A stretch of DNA of 64,000 nucleotides, taken from assembly GCA_018818785.1 (NCBI GenBank), contig JAHIRF010000012.1, forward strand, positions 38,259 to 102,258, written 5' to 3'. Source of the stretch: Thermoplasmatota archaeon. Lineage in GTDB: Archaea > Thermoplasmatota > Thermoplasmata > UBA10834. This document shows, piece after piece, positions 31,555-39,903 of the stretch; position 1 is the first letter of the stretch; the number at the start of each line of letters is the position of its first letter. The translations under genes and the position numbers were made by a program. Below the pieces are notes generated by a model, which was given only the letters and a program-made list of their open reading frames with translations, had not been told where the DNA came from and did not search any database.

Positions 31555-31561
31555 CATTATT
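31540..31561. repeat. att site 1 (3' end of tRNA-Leu)
   Basis: This 22-bp block begins ATCCGGGCCCTCGCACATT and runs from the T arm of the tRNA gene into the flank. It recurs exactly at 61687-61708, and its first 19 bp recur at 63733-63751. It marks the integrase-proximal end of the island. Confidence 0.9.
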
Positions 31562-31602
31562 TGATGGTAAAGTATTTATGGCCAGATATTTATCAAACAT
31601 TG

Positions 31603-32208
31603 ATGAAAAAACCCCGCGGAAGGCCGAATTTAGGGAAAACCGAGACCATCCGACAAAGGGCTATCAATGTCTATCTCCCGACCGAAGAGATGATCGAGAG
31701 ATGGAAATCCGAGGCCGAAAGATTCGGTGTTCCACTGTCGCGATTCATCGTCGAAACGGTCGACGATTCCATCCGGAAGAATCCTGCGGGGATCACTCCG
31801 AGGGAGGAATTGGAGAAGGAACTCAACGATGCGAAGGCGGAAGTGAAGCAGTTGAGTGCGAGGCTCGAGCCTCTTGAAGAAGCGTTGAAGAGGGCCGATG
31901 TCACAATTGCAGATTACAGATCGAAGCTCACTGAGCCTGTATTGCCCTCAGCCGATGCAGAACTCACATCCCGGTTAATCGAGCTTTTCCTTGCTGAGAT
32001 GGTGCTCAATATCGATGAAGTGCCTGAGACTCTCGGGATCAAGTTGACCAGCAGCAAGGATGTCGCTAGGTTGCAATCATCGGTCGATCTGTTGAAGAAA
32101 GCGGGGCTGGTCGAGAGCGGAATGTTCGAATGGAGGTGGACTGGTGGAGCAAAGCGCAAGCCACGAATCTCTCCGGAAAGACGGAGAGGGCTTAAGCGAG
32201 TACATTGA
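31603..32208 (+). CDS. Ribbon-helix-helix / coiled-coil protein
   Basis: The protein has about 201 residues. It starts MKKPRGRPNLGK (AT-hook-like PRGRP). A predicted ribbon-helix-helix follows, RAINVYLPTEEMIERWKSEAERFGVPLSRFIVETV. A coiled coil (about 75-115, EELEKELNDAKAEVKQLSARLEPLEEALKRAD) and a winged-helix-like end complete it. The last 65 nt overlap the integrase gene, so the two are translated as a unit. It may be a recombination directionality factor or partition-type DNA-binding protein, which is inference. In-frame starts at 31561/31564 lie inside the att repeat and would change on excision, so ATG 31603 is preferred. Confidence 0.7.
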   Translation: MKKPRGRPNLGKTETIRQRAINVYLPTEEMIERWKSEAERFGVPLSRFIVETVDDSIRKNPAGITPREELEKELNDAKAEVKQLSARLEPLEEALKRADVTIADYRSKLTEPVLPSADAELTSRLIELFLAEMVLNIDEVPETLGIKLTSSKDVARLQSSVDLLKKAGLVESGMFEWRWTGGAKRKPRISPERRRGLKRVH

Positions 32209-33121
32209 GGTCTTCCTGGACGACTGCAGGCTTCGCGGTATGACACGCTACTCGATTCATTCCTATGCTTCAGCTCTGAGAAGCTTCAGACGGCATCTTG
32301 AAAATTCAGGGATCACAGACGTCGTACGTATCGACAAGAACGCGATAAGGGACTATATCCGTCTGCTCAGGGAGGAGCGCAAGCTTGCCATATCCACGCT
32401 TGAGAATCACCTATCCAGCATCTCGGCTTTTCTGGACTATCTCGTCTATGAGGACGTGATCGAGTCGAACATTGCATTGGCTGTAAGGAAGCGCTATGTG
32501 CGAAGGTACAAGGCCGATGCCCCGGACGGTGCTCAAAGGAGGAAGCTCATAACGACGGAGCAGCTCAAGATGCTCGTCGGTTCGATTCTGGATGCAAGGG
32601 ACAAAGCCATCGTTGTACTGCTCGCGAAGACTGGAATACGCAGGAGCGAGCTGGTCACTATCGACATGGCGGACATCGACCTGGTCGAGATGAAGATTGT
32701 ACTGAAGCCGAAGGCAAAGCGTTCGAACAGAGTCGTGTACTTCGACGAGGAGTGCAGTCGCATTCTCAATGACTGGTTGATTGTGAGGCAGAGATACTAT
32801 CGGAAGGGACAAGACGCCCTATTCATCACGACTTCAGGTGGCCGACTCGATAGGAATGGTGTGTATTCAGCCGTCACAACACATGCCGCGCGTGTAGGTC
32901 TTCACAATTCCACGTCCAAGAGGCTCGAAGATCACTTCACGCCGCACTGCCTACGCCATTGGTTCACCACTTATCTTCGAAGATCCGGTATGCCTCGAGA
33001 GATGGTCCAGGAGCTTAGGGGCGATATTCGATCCGACGCTATCGACATCTATTATCATATTGACGAAGAGCAGCTCAAGCGGGTCTATCTCAATCATATT
33101 CCCAAGCTCGGGATATTCTGA
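32144..33121 (+). CDS. Tyrosine recombinase / integrase
   Basis: The protein has 325 residues. The N-terminal SAM-like core-binding domain (about 20-105) is followed by the catalytic domain. Catalytic residues seen are the Arg in AKTGIRRSEL, HxxR in PHCLRHWFTT and the Tyr in IDIYYHIDEE. The usual GH before the Tyr reads RGD here, a known variation. GTG 32144 is preceded by GGAGGTG at 5-nt spacing inside the upstream gene. Its place beside tRNA-Leu att 1 makes it the likely enzyme of island integration. Confidence 0.92.
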   Translation: MEQSASHESLRKDGEGLSEYIEVFLDDCRLRGMTRYSIHSYASALRSFRRHLENSGITDVVRIDKNAIRDYIRLLREERKLAISTLENHLSSISAFLDYLVYEDVIESNIALAVRKRYVRRYKADAPDGAQRRKLITTEQLKMLVGSILDARDKAIVVLLAKTGIRRSELVTIDMADIDLVEMKIVLKPKAKRSNRVVYFDEECSRILNDWLIVRQRYYRKGQDALFITTSGGRLDRNGVYSAVTTHAARVGLHNSTSKRLEDHFTPHCLRHWFTTYLRRSGMPREMVQELRGDIRSDAIDIYYHIDEEQLKRVYLNHIPKLGIF

Positions 33122-33140
33122 ACAATTGCCCTCCCTCGCT

Positions 33141-33163
33141 GAGAAAAGGTCATAGGGGCGGAA
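33141..33163 (+). repeat. Dispersed repeat, copy A
   Basis: First of four related 23-bp sequences with core GAAAAGGTCATAGRGGCG, here between the integrase and the radical-SAM-like gene. All four are in the same orientation. Confidence 0.55.
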
Positions 33164-33318
33164 ATGAAGACCATAGACCATCGAGTGCGATTCGCGAATA
33201 GTCTGTCGAGATGGGGCTGGTCGAGAATGATTGGAGGAAGTGCCAATGCAAGACAATGTGACTATTTTCACCTGCCCCTTATGCAAGTCAATGGGATACA
33301 ATCACGTTTAATACTCCG

Positions 33319-34350
33319 ATGAACATGATTAGCCTGGACAAGAGGCCCGAACAAGATGGCTCGGAATCGACCCTCCCAGACAATCAGAGGGATTTGACAT
33401 TGAGGGTACGCACAAAAGAATACGAGATGCTTGACGGCACCAGGAAAACTCTGGTTGAGCGAGTCGGAGATGGATCCATCATCACCCGGTTTGACAAGAC
33501 ACCTCTCCCAAGAGGTCCAGATGACGTCGTCTGCCCTCACTTCCTCGAGCTCAAATGGGCAACGGGTTGTCCATATTCTTGTGCATGGTGCTACCTTCAA
33601 GGAACATTCAGGTTCCAGGATTACGGAAAGAATCCTCGACCGAAGGCATTCACGAGAGTGGAGAAGCATCTTCAGGCGTTCTTCGAAGGGGATGGAATAC
33701 GGCCGGAGATTCTGAACTCAGGAGAGCTGTCGGATTCGATGATCACTGAGCATAGAGTGAGACCATTCTCCCGATTCGCAATGGAGCTCTTTGAAGCACA
33801 GAACCGCCACAAGATCCTGTTCGTGACAAAGTCGCCTGAGATCGGAAACCTCCTTGAGGCGGGAGATACGAAGAGGTCAATTGTCAGCTTCAGCATCAAC
33901 GCGGAGAAGGTTGCAAAGAGATGGGAGAAGGCGCCTCCTGTGAAGAATAGGATTGAGGCGGCGGGCCTTCTCAATGATGCAGGATTTAAGGTGCGACTGC
34001 GAATAGACCCGATGGTACCTATCGAGGGCTGGAAGGAATCATATTCGAACCTCCTTGAGAATGTTTTCTCAAGATTGACTCCGGAGAGGATTACGATCGG
34101 CTCGCTCAGAGGATTGCAGAGTACGATCAACAATTCTAAAGACAGGAGCTGGACGGAATACCTCGATGAACGGTCGAACTGGGGCAAGAAGATCGGAACT
34201 GCGACACGGAAGGAAATGTACACCACATTGACAACGACCCTGAAACAGTCTCATGGATTCAGAAAGGTTGCATTCTGCAAGGAAACCGTCCAGATGTGGA
34301 AAGACCTAGGCATGGACTACAAGAAGATTAGATGCAATTGTATTCACTGA
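33319..34350 (+). CDS. Gp37/Gp68-type three-Cys radical-SAM-like protein
   Basis: The 343-residue protein has the CxxxCxxC motif in ATGCPYSCAWCYLQGTF near residue 87. The spore-photoproduct-lyase-like barrel features follow: NSGELSDSM, ILFVTKSPEI, FSINAEKVAKRWEKAPP, RLRIDPMVPIEGW. It matches the phage Gp37/Gp68 (DUF5131-like) type that is regularly found next to TcmP. Here TcmP is indeed adjacent, convergent with a 5-nt gap. The reaction is unknown; the cluster motif supports SAM radical chemistry on DNA or RNA, which is inference. Start ATG 33319; a second ATG is two codons on. Confidence 0.82.
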   Translation: MNMISLDKRPEQDGSESTLPDNQRDLTLRVRTKEYEMLDGTRKTLVERVGDGSIITRFDKTPLPRGPDDVVCPHFLELKWATGCPYSCAWCYLQGTFRFQDYGKNPRPKAFTRVEKHLQAFFEGDGIRPEILNSGELSDSMITEHRVRPFSRFAMELFEAQNRHKILFVTKSPEIGNLLEAGDTKRSIVSFSINAEKVAKRWEKAPPVKNRIEAAGLLNDAGFKVRLRIDPMVPIEGWKESYSNLLENVFSRLTPERITIGSLRGLQSTINNSKDRSWTEYLDERSNWGKKIGTATRKEMYTTLTTTLKQSHGFRKVAFCKETVQMWKDLGMDYKKIRCNCIH

Positions 34351-34355
34351 GAATC

Positions 34356-35438
34356 TCAGATGAACTGTATCCGAGTCTTCAATCCAGATGCCTTCTGCCT
34401 GGGGTAACAATGTCTTCGACGGCTTCCAGTACATTCTACTTTTATGCCTGGAGGATTGCTTCCCTCAAGTTCTCTTAGAACGCAGTTCAGATGTTTTGGT
34501 AGGTACGGAGTTTCGACAACCACGAATCTATCGAGCTCGTCTATGAGATGCATGCCATTGTTCAGTTGAGTCGTCAAGACGGTTTTCAACGGAGCGAGGT
34601 CGGACCCGAAGAGACGAGATTGGCCCTTGATTGTTCGGTCTGAGAATCGGTAACTCCCTGTTTCATCTATCTTCCAGAACGCAGTCTTCATCTCCAGCAA
34701 TCCCTTGACGCTGTTCGTGCCGTGAAAGAGCGAGTAGATCGGTGAATCGTTTTGGTCCAACATATCAAACGCTCTGGCATATTTGACCCCTGCAACCTTC
34801 TCGAGCTGCGTTCGATATAGCTCCCTTAGGAAATCAATGCGGCCACTCTGGTTATGCATATCGAACGCTTTGGACCATTCGTCTGTTCCGAATAGCCTGT
34901 CAAAAGTACTTGCAAGCTCAGGCCTTGATTTGAATCGGTCTATGTCACGGGTCATGAACGTGATTAGAACCTCGCTTTTTTTATTGGACATGATCCGTTG
35001 AATGGTAGACATCGGCGTGTCCGAGAAGCCAAATGGGTCGATGAAGACAAGGGCTGGAGCTAATGCTTTCTCGCTATTCTCTATGCCGTCAAGGGCTCTC
35101 GTCACGGATTCATCGAATTCGCAACACTCATGTAATATCTTCAGGTTCTTTGGCAGAGTGTGTTGAATCTGGCCAATCTCAGATACTAGGTTATCATACC
35201 TATCCGAACGAGATTCTATGAACCAGAATACGATTTCGCATGGCAGATTCAGAATATGATCCCGGGCGACCTCAAGTGCAATAATGGGAGATCCTTGTTC
35301 ATCCCCCTTGTAACGACCCGGTCCAGCAAAAGCATCGATGTACAGAATTCTCTTTGTCTTCGCTCTACTGAGAATCGGGAACCAAGCACCTAGGTATGAC
35401 TTCAGAATGGCATGCTTAGCCTCAGTGTGCGGTTGCAT
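34356..35438 (-). CDS. Three-Cys-motif partner protein TcmP
   Basis: The 360-residue protein starts with the family hallmark EMQPHTEAKHAILKSYLGAWFPIL. A DAFAGPGRY block (SAM-MTase-like loop) and a VFIDPFGFSDTP block (DPFG, comparable to methyltransferase motif IV) follow. TcmP proteins occur beside three-Cys Gp37/Gp68 proteins, as here. Biochemical function is not established. The reading frame stays open about 40 codons upstream of ATG 35438 with plausible protein sequence (SPIEDTIWE directly before it) but no ATG, GTG or TTG. The N-terminus may therefore be shortened by mutation or start atypically. Confidence 0.82.
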   Translation of the reverse strand: MQPHTEAKHAILKSYLGAWFPILSRAKTKRILYIDAFAGPGRYKGDEQGSPIIALEVARDHILNLPCEIVFWFIESRSDRYDNLVSEIGQIQHTLPKNLKILHECCEFDESVTRALDGIENSEKALAPALVFIDPFGFSDTPMSTIQRIMSNKKSEVLITFMTRDIDRFKSRPELASTFDRLFGTDEWSKAFDMHNQSGRIDFLRELYRTQLEKVAGVKYARAFDMLDQNDSPIYSLFHGTNSVKGLLEMKTAFWKIDETGSYRFSDRTIKGQSRLFGSDLAPLKTVLTTQLNNGMHLIDELDRFVVVETPYLPKHLNCVLRELEGSNPPGIKVECTGSRRRHCYPRQKASGLKTRIQFI

Positions 35439-35663
35439 CTCCCAGATTGTGTCTTCTATCGGTGACAGACTAACCGACCATCCCTCTGAAAAAGCAGAGC
35501 ATCCGGAATTTATCCCGTGCTCATGACCTTCTCCCGAAATCCACCATGTACTTAGAATGCGTCATATGGTTATAAACTCCTTGGCCCACCAGCTCGAGAG
35601 CGGTCTGCCCTTGAAGCACCTAGGAGTAGGCGGGATATGCCGTATGATCGATGATTTTCTAGT

Positions 35664-36536
35664 CTATTCCCTCAGAATCCTCCTGGCTCGAGCTATGACC
35701 ACCTCAGCACGGTCGGGTTTGCCCCATTCTAGTGCCGAGAAGTCTGGAGTGCTGCCGATTCCGAAAGTCACCTGAAGCATCATCCTGATGAAGGAACCAA
35801 TGTACCACATCGAGAGCCCCGCCACGATTACCGTCACAACTACCGCGTACGAATGGAAATCACCCAGATGATCCGAGGAAGCAAGTAGTGTGATGGACAG
35901 AATGACGACCACCAGAGTCGAGCCCACTGCCATTATTAAACTGGCAGGAGTGGTCTTCTGGAAGTGATATTCGAGGGATTTAGTGCGTGTTAGTAGGCTC
36001 GCAATCAGACGGTAGCGGGCAACATCGTTCGACAGAGCCTGCCTCTTGTCACGGAGCTCATTCCTCCTTGCTTCTTTCTCCTGAGCGGTCTTTGGGTCGT
36101 CCAACAATCCTTCGACTTTATTACAGATATCATCCACGCGGGTGACCTTGCCCTCAAGTGCATCGGAGTACCAATCCCCCACGTCCCTTCGGATTGTTTC
36201 GAGGTCCTTCGGAAGTTCTCCTCGGCTCAGGTTCCTGGCCTCTCGCACAGCCTCCTCAAGATAGGAGCTCTGGCGGTCTCGGATTCTCTGATGGAGGAAA
36301 CCCATCAGAGCGAGTAGCAAACCCGCCATTGTCGCATATGCTTGTGTCAATGACGAGTACAGGTAGTGCTGTGTGTCGATTTCGATGTGAAGTGCATGGC
36401 CGAAGCGGCAATACAGAACGAGGAGTATGCTACCTATTCCCAGAGAAGCCACTATCGTGATTACCACAGCAATCGTAATCCGATGCCACAACTCTGGAGT
36501 GGCATGGATTTCTCGCCAGAATACATACCACTTCAT
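35664..36536 (-). CDS. Four-helix membrane protein with cytosolic coiled-coil
   Basis: The protein has 290 residues from ATG 36536, which follows GGAGGTGTGAA. Helices are ITIAVVITIVASLGIGSILLVLY (~18-40), AYATMAGLLLALMGFL (~65-80), SLIMAVGSTLVVVILSITLLA (~205-225) and YAVVVTVIVAGLSMWYIGSFI (~238-258). A charged ~110-residue loop between helices 2 and 3 has coiled-coil character. No enzymatic motif is recognised. It overlaps or abuts nothing and is followed on the same strand by nothing obvious. Function unknown. Confidence 0.65.
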   Translation of the reverse strand: MKWYVFWREIHATPELWHRITIAVVITIVASLGIGSILLVLYCRFGHALHIEIDTQHYLYSSLTQAYATMAGLLLALMGFLHQRIRDRQSSYLEEAVREARNLSRGELPKDLETIRRDVGDWYSDALEGKVTRVDDICNKVEGLLDDPKTAQEKEARRNELRDKRQALSNDVARYRLIASLLTRTKSLEYHFQKTTPASLIMAVGSTLVVVILSITLLASSDHLGDFHSYAVVVTVIVAGLSMWYIGSFIRMMLQVTFGIGSTPDFSALEWGKPDRAEVVIARARRILRE

Positions 36537-36584
36537 TTCACACCTCCATGATTCTTGTCGCCCTTCCGAGACCCCTGGCAACTC

Positions 36585-36914
36585 TCATGGCATCCTCTTC
36601 CCACAACTCTGACAGAAGGAAGCTCCTCCAATTCGAGGAGCGCCACAGAATGGGCAGAAACGGGAGCCTTGGGTTCCCTGCGTATCAGTTGGTGGTTGGT
36701 TATACGCATACTGTTGAGGATGTGTCTGAGACTGTTGGCCTTGATGAATCGTGACGCCATCCCGGGACATCTTCTTCAATGCGGATCCGGTCCGCCATTG
36801 GCCTATGTATCCGAGGAATTTGGCACCCTTCACCAGAATCCACAGGACCACAGCAATGATTATGACTACGACAAGCCCGGTGCAACAAAGCGCGAAATCT
36901 TCCTCCAGCACCAT
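36585..36914 (-). CDS. Small membrane protein with C-terminal zinc ribbon
   Basis: The protein has 109 residues. One transmembrane helix near the N-terminus (CTGLVVVIIIAVVLWILVKGA) is followed by a Gln/Thr-rich linker and a zinc ribbon FCPFCGAPRIGGASFCQSCGKRMP at the end. It lies 48 nt upstream of the four-helix membrane protein on the same strand, so the two may form one unit. The shape echoes the chromosomal zinc-ribbon proteins at 18-19 kb with reversed order. Function unknown. Confidence 0.6.
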   Translation of the reverse strand: MVLEEDFALCCTGLVVVIIIAVVLWILVKGAKFLGYIGQWRTGSALKKMSRDGVTIHQGQQSQTHPQQYAYNQPPTDTQGTQGSRFCPFCGAPRIGGASFCQSCGKRMP

Positions 36915-37276
36915 CGAACCGCCCCACTTTCGAAACGGTGATGGTCATTCCCCGATTAGTTCCTTTGCATTCCGGGCTTCCCACTATGTTTTGATTCGCA
37001 AATCACTATAATGAATCATCTAGAATGCGGGCGATCGGCAGGTTTCCGAGCAGATTCAACTCGATATTCGTTAGATTGCCAGATACTGGAATCATGTTCG
37101 TTCCTAATCATCAGAGAAAAGCGCATAGGAGCGGATGGACCGGGGACCTGACGAAGGGCAAACTCCTAGGAACCCTTCATGCCTGAGTATGATTCGAGTA
37201 AGATTCAGTCAGTATTACAGAGAGCTGCTCTCCCTACATACATAATTTGATGTGAGGCGATGAACTCTACACATTC
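36915..37276. other. Intergenic region with repeat copy B
   Basis: 362 bp between the zinc-ribbon and metallophosphoesterase-like genes. Apart from repeat copy B I see no gene, tRNA or clear promoter. Confidence 0.4.
37114..37136 (+). repeat. Dispersed repeat, copy B
   Basis: GAGAAAAGCGCATAGGAGCG and following bases, related to copies A, C and D. It is preceded closely by GTTCGTTCCTAATC, which copy D also has in the form GTGGTTCCTAATC. Confidence 0.5.
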
Positions 37277-38452
37277 GTGAGAGAAGCCAAGGAGGAGAGG
37301 TCTGTGGAACGACAAATGTTTGAGTCCGCCATAACCCCGATCATCATGGTACCTCCCAAGAAGTTGATGCAATATGCATCTAGAAAACTGGTTTCGCTGA
37401 AGGATTGCTCCTCGTGCCAGAGTGAATTTATTGTTCGGGAACATGGTCTGACCGCGCAGAATCTTGCAATATATCTCAGGATGATCAAGATTCTCAGCAG
37501 GAACAGCACAAAGGATTACTGCTACGGAAACGACGAGGAGGGCGGTGTTCTGTGCTATGGGCGGGAGACTCTGCCATTTGCTTCGAGTGTCCAGCGGGAG
37601 GTCTTCTCGATGATTGCCTGTGCCGCGAACAGCGTTAGGAAATGCAACGGAGACAAACTTCTCTTGAAGAAGCTGATTGCCAAAGGAAGAAGGGACAACA
37701 CAAGTTGGTGGGGCTCTCTCAGCCGCGGAGTCCTTGCAATGAACAACTCCTATCAAAGGACTGGTTTCTCCGATTCCAAAGACATTCTCACTCTTAGGGA
37801 CAAGCGAGGATTCGTTATGATCTTCCTGCATGGACATCAACTGAAGGATTTTCTCAGAGGTCGAAGACCCGAACAGGCTAATCGCGGGCAACGGATGTTT
37901 GACGCCCCTGATTACATTCACTTAGGACATTTTCACCGGTTGGGAGTTCTCAACATTCCAGGGTGTCGGAGTCTCATAAGTCTTGGAGGGTCTTGGACCT
38001 ATGGCGCCTATGCTAATCTGAAGGAGTACTACCCTGAGATTCTATCTGATATGGGCTTCTCCAAGACTTCAAAGGATGACAAAGGCAATTTTCACATGGA
38101 CTTCTTCAGATTAGAGATTGACTTGGAAGCCTTCCGTAAGAATAGCACGCAGATATCCTCGAACCCCGTGAGCATCGCCAAGAGAGTGGAAATCACCAGA
38201 AAACAATTTAGAGGTGGAGTCAAGTTCGTGCTTCCAGGAAATCATGACCCAATCGACGAAATGTATGTCCACCGAAGCGCTGGAAAATGGGATGATCCAT
38301 TCAATCCAGAGAACCTACACGGCATTGCCTGCGGCGACTATGCGGACTTCCAACAGGTTGAAATGAAGACGGCTAGGAGACTATTTCTCTCGATGCTCGA
38401 GGAAGAAGGCTTTGCTCCGATTTCAGAACTGAAACGGTCAAGCAAGACCTGA
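37277..38452 (+). CDS. Metallophosphoesterase-like protein with permuted motif order
   Basis: The protein has 391 residues. The calcineurin-like motifs are clear but out of order. MIFLHGHQ (about 178) and DYIHLGHFHRLGVLNIPG (about 212-229), normally the last motifs, come before KFVLPGNHDPIDEM (about 317-330), normally in the middle. A possible GD follows in IACGDYADF. The N-terminal 170 residues carry a CSSCQ and other cysteines but no known motif. Either the fold is circularly permuted or the gene is a rearranged composite. Metal-dependent phosphodiester hydrolysis is the family activity. The start is uncertain; the region before residue ~25 may be untranslated. Confidence 0.55.
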   Translation: MREAKEERSVERQMFESAITPIIMVPPKKLMQYASRKLVSLKDCSSCQSEFIVREHGLTAQNLAIYLRMIKILSRNSTKDYCYGNDEEGGVLCYGRETLPFASSVQREVFSMIACAANSVRKCNGDKLLLKKLIAKGRRDNTSWWGSLSRGVLAMNNSYQRTGFSDSKDILTLRDKRGFVMIFLHGHQLKDFLRGRRPEQANRGQRMFDAPDYIHLGHFHRLGVLNIPGCRSLISLGGSWTYGAYANLKEYYPEILSDMGFSKTSKDDKGNFHMDFFRLEIDLEAFRKNSTQISSNPVSIAKRVEITRKQFRGGVKFVLPGNHDPIDEMYVHRSAGKWDDPFNPENLHGIACGDYADFQQVEMKTARRLFLSMLEEEGFAPISELKRSSKT

Positions 38453-38936
38453 CACCAGAACCTTTGTGAGCCGTTTGCACAATTGATGGAGTTCTCGCAG
38501 AAAGAGAGGGTCGCAACCGTTTTACAGCGTTTCGTGACCGCAAACCAAGGGATCTGTAAGCCCCACTAGATGCATTACATCACCTACATTCCTCTGCGCC
38601 CCGCTCGCGCTGCCGCGCGACCCTTCGGGGATAGCATCACCCCCCGCCCCGCGTGGGGTGCTGACGACGCCGGATTTGCTGGCGTTTAGGTAGCGTTGCG
38701 ACCAACAGGCTAAGAGACAATGAAATCCCGAAATCCGCGGGGCTGCAAGATCACGGAAACGATTCAACTCTGACGTCGCAGCAAATCACCCATCAATCAG
38801 ACGATAATGGCACGCCTCGCAATGCGCATACCACCCGACCGGAAGCTCCTTGTGCAATGCCTGAGCCGAACGAATATCAGCATAACAGATAGGGCAAACA
38901 AGGCAAGGCGGAAATCATCCGAAGCAAGAAAGAATA
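38453..38936. other. GC-rich hairpin region, candidate structured RNA
   Basis: This gene-free stretch contains consecutive stems. They are CACCCC/GGGGTG (38638-38643 with 38655-38660), ACGCC/GGCGT (38667-38671 with 38681-38685) and an ACCCTTCGGGG hairpin near 38619-38630. A 9-bp inverted repeat GGTCGCAAC/GTTGCGACC encloses them (38509-38517 and 38695-38703). It is far richer in G+C than its surroundings. It may be a non-coding RNA or a remnant of a small mobile element; neither can be decided by eye. Confidence 0.4.
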
Positions 38937-39105
38937 GAAAAGAGGCTTCAGGGGCTGCAAAACCCCTACTTTCAACGCTCTTCCTGAGATGCCATTCTGG
39001 AAGGATAGTTTACCTTTTCCGACCGAGCCAGGCATTTCGGCGGGTTCAAATCCCAATGAGTCGTTGGGAAAAGGTCATAGAGGCGAATGGCGATGCTCCT
39101 TGTTG
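38937..39105. other. Short-repeat region upstream of the 39.1-kb gene
   Basis: It contains a small hairpin AGGGGCTGCAAAACCCCT (38953-38970), whose near copy AGGGGCTGCAGAACCCTT occurs at about 50548-50565. It also has a T-arm-like GGGTTCAAATCCC (39045-39057) and repeat copy C. There is no complete tRNA. Confidence 0.35.
39066..39088 (+). repeat. Dispersed repeat, copy C
   Basis: GGGAAAAGGTCATAGAGGCG and following bases, 10 nt after a T-arm-like GGGTTCAAATCCC. Confidence 0.55.
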
Positions 39106-39762
39106 ATGAAGCATGTGGGTTATTATCACCATGTTCGACAATATGAAAAGGATTGGCACAACGTGATGGATGAACCATATGCGTTGTTCATAGGGGAACA
39201 CCCATTGAATCGATACTTCTACTGTACGGAGGATCATGAGGATGGTCCAGATTGTAGCAGCTATAAGCGGACAATTCTCTCCAATGCGCTCTTTCAAGTT
39301 GCCCAAACATGTGGCTGTGTAGTGGTGGAAGGCCGCTCGAAGTGGGCGAATCTTCTTGCCTTCTCCCATCACTTTGGCCTAATAGACATCTTTAGTTCAG
39401 CCGAGGAGCGCAAGCTTGGCAGATTCCGTAATATCGCAGAAGATATTTCCGAACATATTCGGGATCTGGCCACGAATTGCACCCGGCGTAGAAGGCTGCT
39501 TGTGTTTAGCGTTCTAAAGGATTCACCATCCCACGAAGCTTGGCTCATATGGGAAATGGTGAAGATTGTGATAAGAGGAGAATCCATAGTCCGAATTCCT
39601 AGATTAGTAGAGGGCAATATTTGGCCCAGAGGCAGAAGCAGGGAAATCTGGATAGACTGCGTGTGCAGGAAGATTGACAAAGAACACTCTCCTCCAAACA
39701 TGAACCCGATAGTCCCAAGAAGAAGAAGGTTTGTGAGGGGCAATGATCCCCTCAGAAAATGA
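39106..39762 (+). CDS. Hypothetical protein
   Basis: The protein has about 218 residues from ATG 39106 (MKHVGYYHHVRQYEKDWHNV). The frame extends upstream to 38989, but that part runs through repeat copy C and is unlikely to be coding. The protein is rich in Cys, His and Trp (FYCTEDHEDGPDCSSYKR, AQTCGCVVVEG). It has a helical middle and a basic C-terminus (RRRRFVRGN). I recognise no family. The codon pattern resembles the neighbouring island genes. Confidence 0.45.
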   Translation: MKHVGYYHHVRQYEKDWHNVMDEPYALFIGEHPLNRYFYCTEDHEDGPDCSSYKRTILSNALFQVAQTCGCVVVEGRSKWANLLAFSHHFGLIDIFSSAEERKLGRFRNIAEDISEHIRDLATNCTRRRRLLVFSVLKDSPSHEAWLIWEMVKIVIRGESIVRIPRLVEGNIWPRGRSREIWIDCVCRKIDKEHSPPNMNPIVPRRRRFVRGNDPLRK

Positions 39763-39880
39763 TCAAAGAGTCTAACCTATTTCTCAATGTGTCTACTCGG
39801 TGAAGATGCCCTAACAATGGCATTCTGGGGTGTAAGCCCGTCAGTTTCGTGGTTCCTAATCCCCAGGGTCCACCATTTCT

Positions 39881-39903
39881 GAGGAAAGGCCTCAGAGGCG
39901 GGA
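39881..39903 (+). repeat. Dispersed repeat, copy D
   Basis: GAGGAAAGGCCTCAGAGGCG and following bases, with an internal GAGG...CCTC symmetry, preceded by GTGGTTCCTAATCCCC. Confidence 0.5.

Noticed and set aside
38509-38703. Possible miniature transposon bounded by GGTCGCAAC/GTTGCGACC
   Set aside because: The inverted repeat stops after 9 bp, there is no target duplication and no related transposase in the window.
39045-39057. T-arm-like GGGTTCAAATCCC, possible tRNA gene
   Set aside because: No acceptor, D or anticodon stem can be built around it within 90 nt.
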